Positions 63,491 to 64,000 of a DNA stretch of 64,000 nucleotides are shown in pieces. The stretch lies in assembly GCF_003390375.1 (NCBI RefSeq), contig NZ_QUOT01000001.1, forward strand, positions 1 to 64,000, written 5' to 3'. The stretch comes from Thalassotalea euphylliae. Its GTDB lineage: Bacteria > Pseudomonadota > Gammaproteobacteria > Enterobacterales > Alteromonadaceae. The notes beneath the pieces are model-generated. The model saw only the letters and a list, made by a program, of their open reading frames with translations, had not been told where the DNA came from and did no database searches. How positions within the stretch are numbered: the stretch's first letter is position 1; each line of letters starts with the position of its first letter. The translations under genes and the position numbers were made by a program.

Positions 63491-64000
63491 CTAGTGATCG
63501 TCTTGTGCTAACTTATCAACACTGACAAAGCAGTGCTCTTCAAAGGTATCTAAGAAAAACGCAACTTCTGGTAATTCTTGCTTGTATTGCTCGAGCATGC
63601 CCAACAACCGAGTTTTAACATGACTAAACTCTTTGTTGCCATAAGAAATTTCATCATTTGCTTTGAGATATGCGGAGATCAAATCAGCGGCTTTCACTAA
63701 CTTTTTATAGTCGCTGTCTACTTGCGATTGCACCAGCAGCGGCTTGAAGGTTTCGCGCAGTGGCTCAGGTAGGCTATGTAAACATTCAAGCTCTGCTAAT
63801 TCTTCTAACTTTTTGAATTCTTTGGTTAAGGCTGGGTTATGGTATTTCGTGACATGATTAATGTCTTGCAGTTTGGTTTCTGAAACTTCGTGGTAGAGTG
63901 CAATTGTGGCAGCACGCTCTGGGCTGAGCGTACCGTTGAAGTACTGCTTGCGGATCACCGCCAGTAAATGGGCAATAACGGCCACTTGATGAGAATGCTC
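63491..64000 (-). CDS. YfbR-like HD-domain 5'-nucleotidase, partial
   Basis: 170 codons visible; the gene continues beyond the right edge, and the frame is open from 64000 (EHSHQVAVIAH). The sequence follows E. coli YfbR, a 5'-deoxynucleotidase, along its length: the first metal His is in EHSHQ, the HD position reads YHEVSETKLQDI, and the last Asp is in KAADLISAYLKA. The HD pair is His-Glu in place of His-Asp, and the TPVKY segment of YfbR is altered to HVTKY. Activity may therefore be changed. An internal Met at 63985 is not the true start. Confidence 0.75.
   Translation of the reverse strand, partial: EHSHQVAVIAHLLAVIRKQYFNGTLSPERAATIALYHEVSETKLQDINHVTKYHNPALTKEFKKLEELAELECLHSLPEPLRETFKPLLVQSQVDSDYKKLVKAADLISAYLKANDEISYGNKEFSHVKTRLLGMLEQYKQELPEVAFFLDTFEEHCFVSVDKLAQDDH

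Overview
The window comes from the chromosome of a marine gammaproteobacterium. Moderate-low G+C, DUF2986 and DUF6436 proteins, an Aer-like PAS chemoreceptor, a REC-DUF3369-HD-GYP regulator, several RND pumps and PEP-CTERM/VPLPA-type sorting tails all fit Alteromonadales. Colwelliaceae (Thalassotalea/Colwellia type) is the best guess, but this is inferred from protein character and not from any marker gene. I saw no rRNA, tRNA or CRISPR array.

Layout. 1-3.2 kb is an AT-rich accessory scrap: a protein with a DUF6883-like domain, two truncated genes, and between them an IS3-family element with most of orfB deleted. 3.2-7.6 kb holds a MerR-methyltransferase fusion with a MerR-type promoter, and a DUF2339 membrane protein. 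7.7-16.3 kb is a copper/silver efflux cluster: a His/Met/Cys-rich exported protein, cusC, cusB with a fused CusF-like domain, cusA, and two PepSY proteins. 16.4-24.8 kb holds a MocR regulator divergent from a threonine dehydratase-like gene, DUF2986, lacZ, and an SDR/LysR divergent pair. 24.9-28.9 kb is a homogentisate operon (marR-hmgA-fahA-maiA). 29.2-37.9 kb holds an AraC/alkB divergent pair, small membrane proteins, a DUF6436 protein, a chemoreceptor, a pseudo-receiver TPR protein, a repeat element and a metal-site-less M14 peptidase homologue.

38.5-42.4 kb is the most unusual locus. It encodes a secreted ExeM/NucH-type nuclease ending in a dockerin-like repeat pair, followed by a small secreted cohesin-like protein with a VPLPA-type membrane-sorting tail. 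Together they look like a two-gene device for tethering a nuclease to the cell surface.

42.9-50.1 kb holds a PAS chemoreceptor, an RND permease-adaptor pair and a sirtuin. 50.2-51.5 kb is a SLATT-DUF2007-GNAT unit. 51.6-54.1 kb is ilvIH with a complete attenuator: promoter, valine-rich leader peptide and terminator. 54.3-54.6 kb carries the second, inverted copy of the repeat element. 54.7-63.3 kb holds a DUF4136 lipoprotein, an HD-GYP response regulator, a TetR-adaptor-RND operon with a candidate operator, and a PEP-CTERM protein. A YfbR-like nucleotidase runs off the right edge.

The region is mainly core metabolism, efflux and signalling. Several proteins look like family members that have lost key residues: the TPR receiver, the M14 homologue, the CusF-like domain and the YfbR-like HD site.
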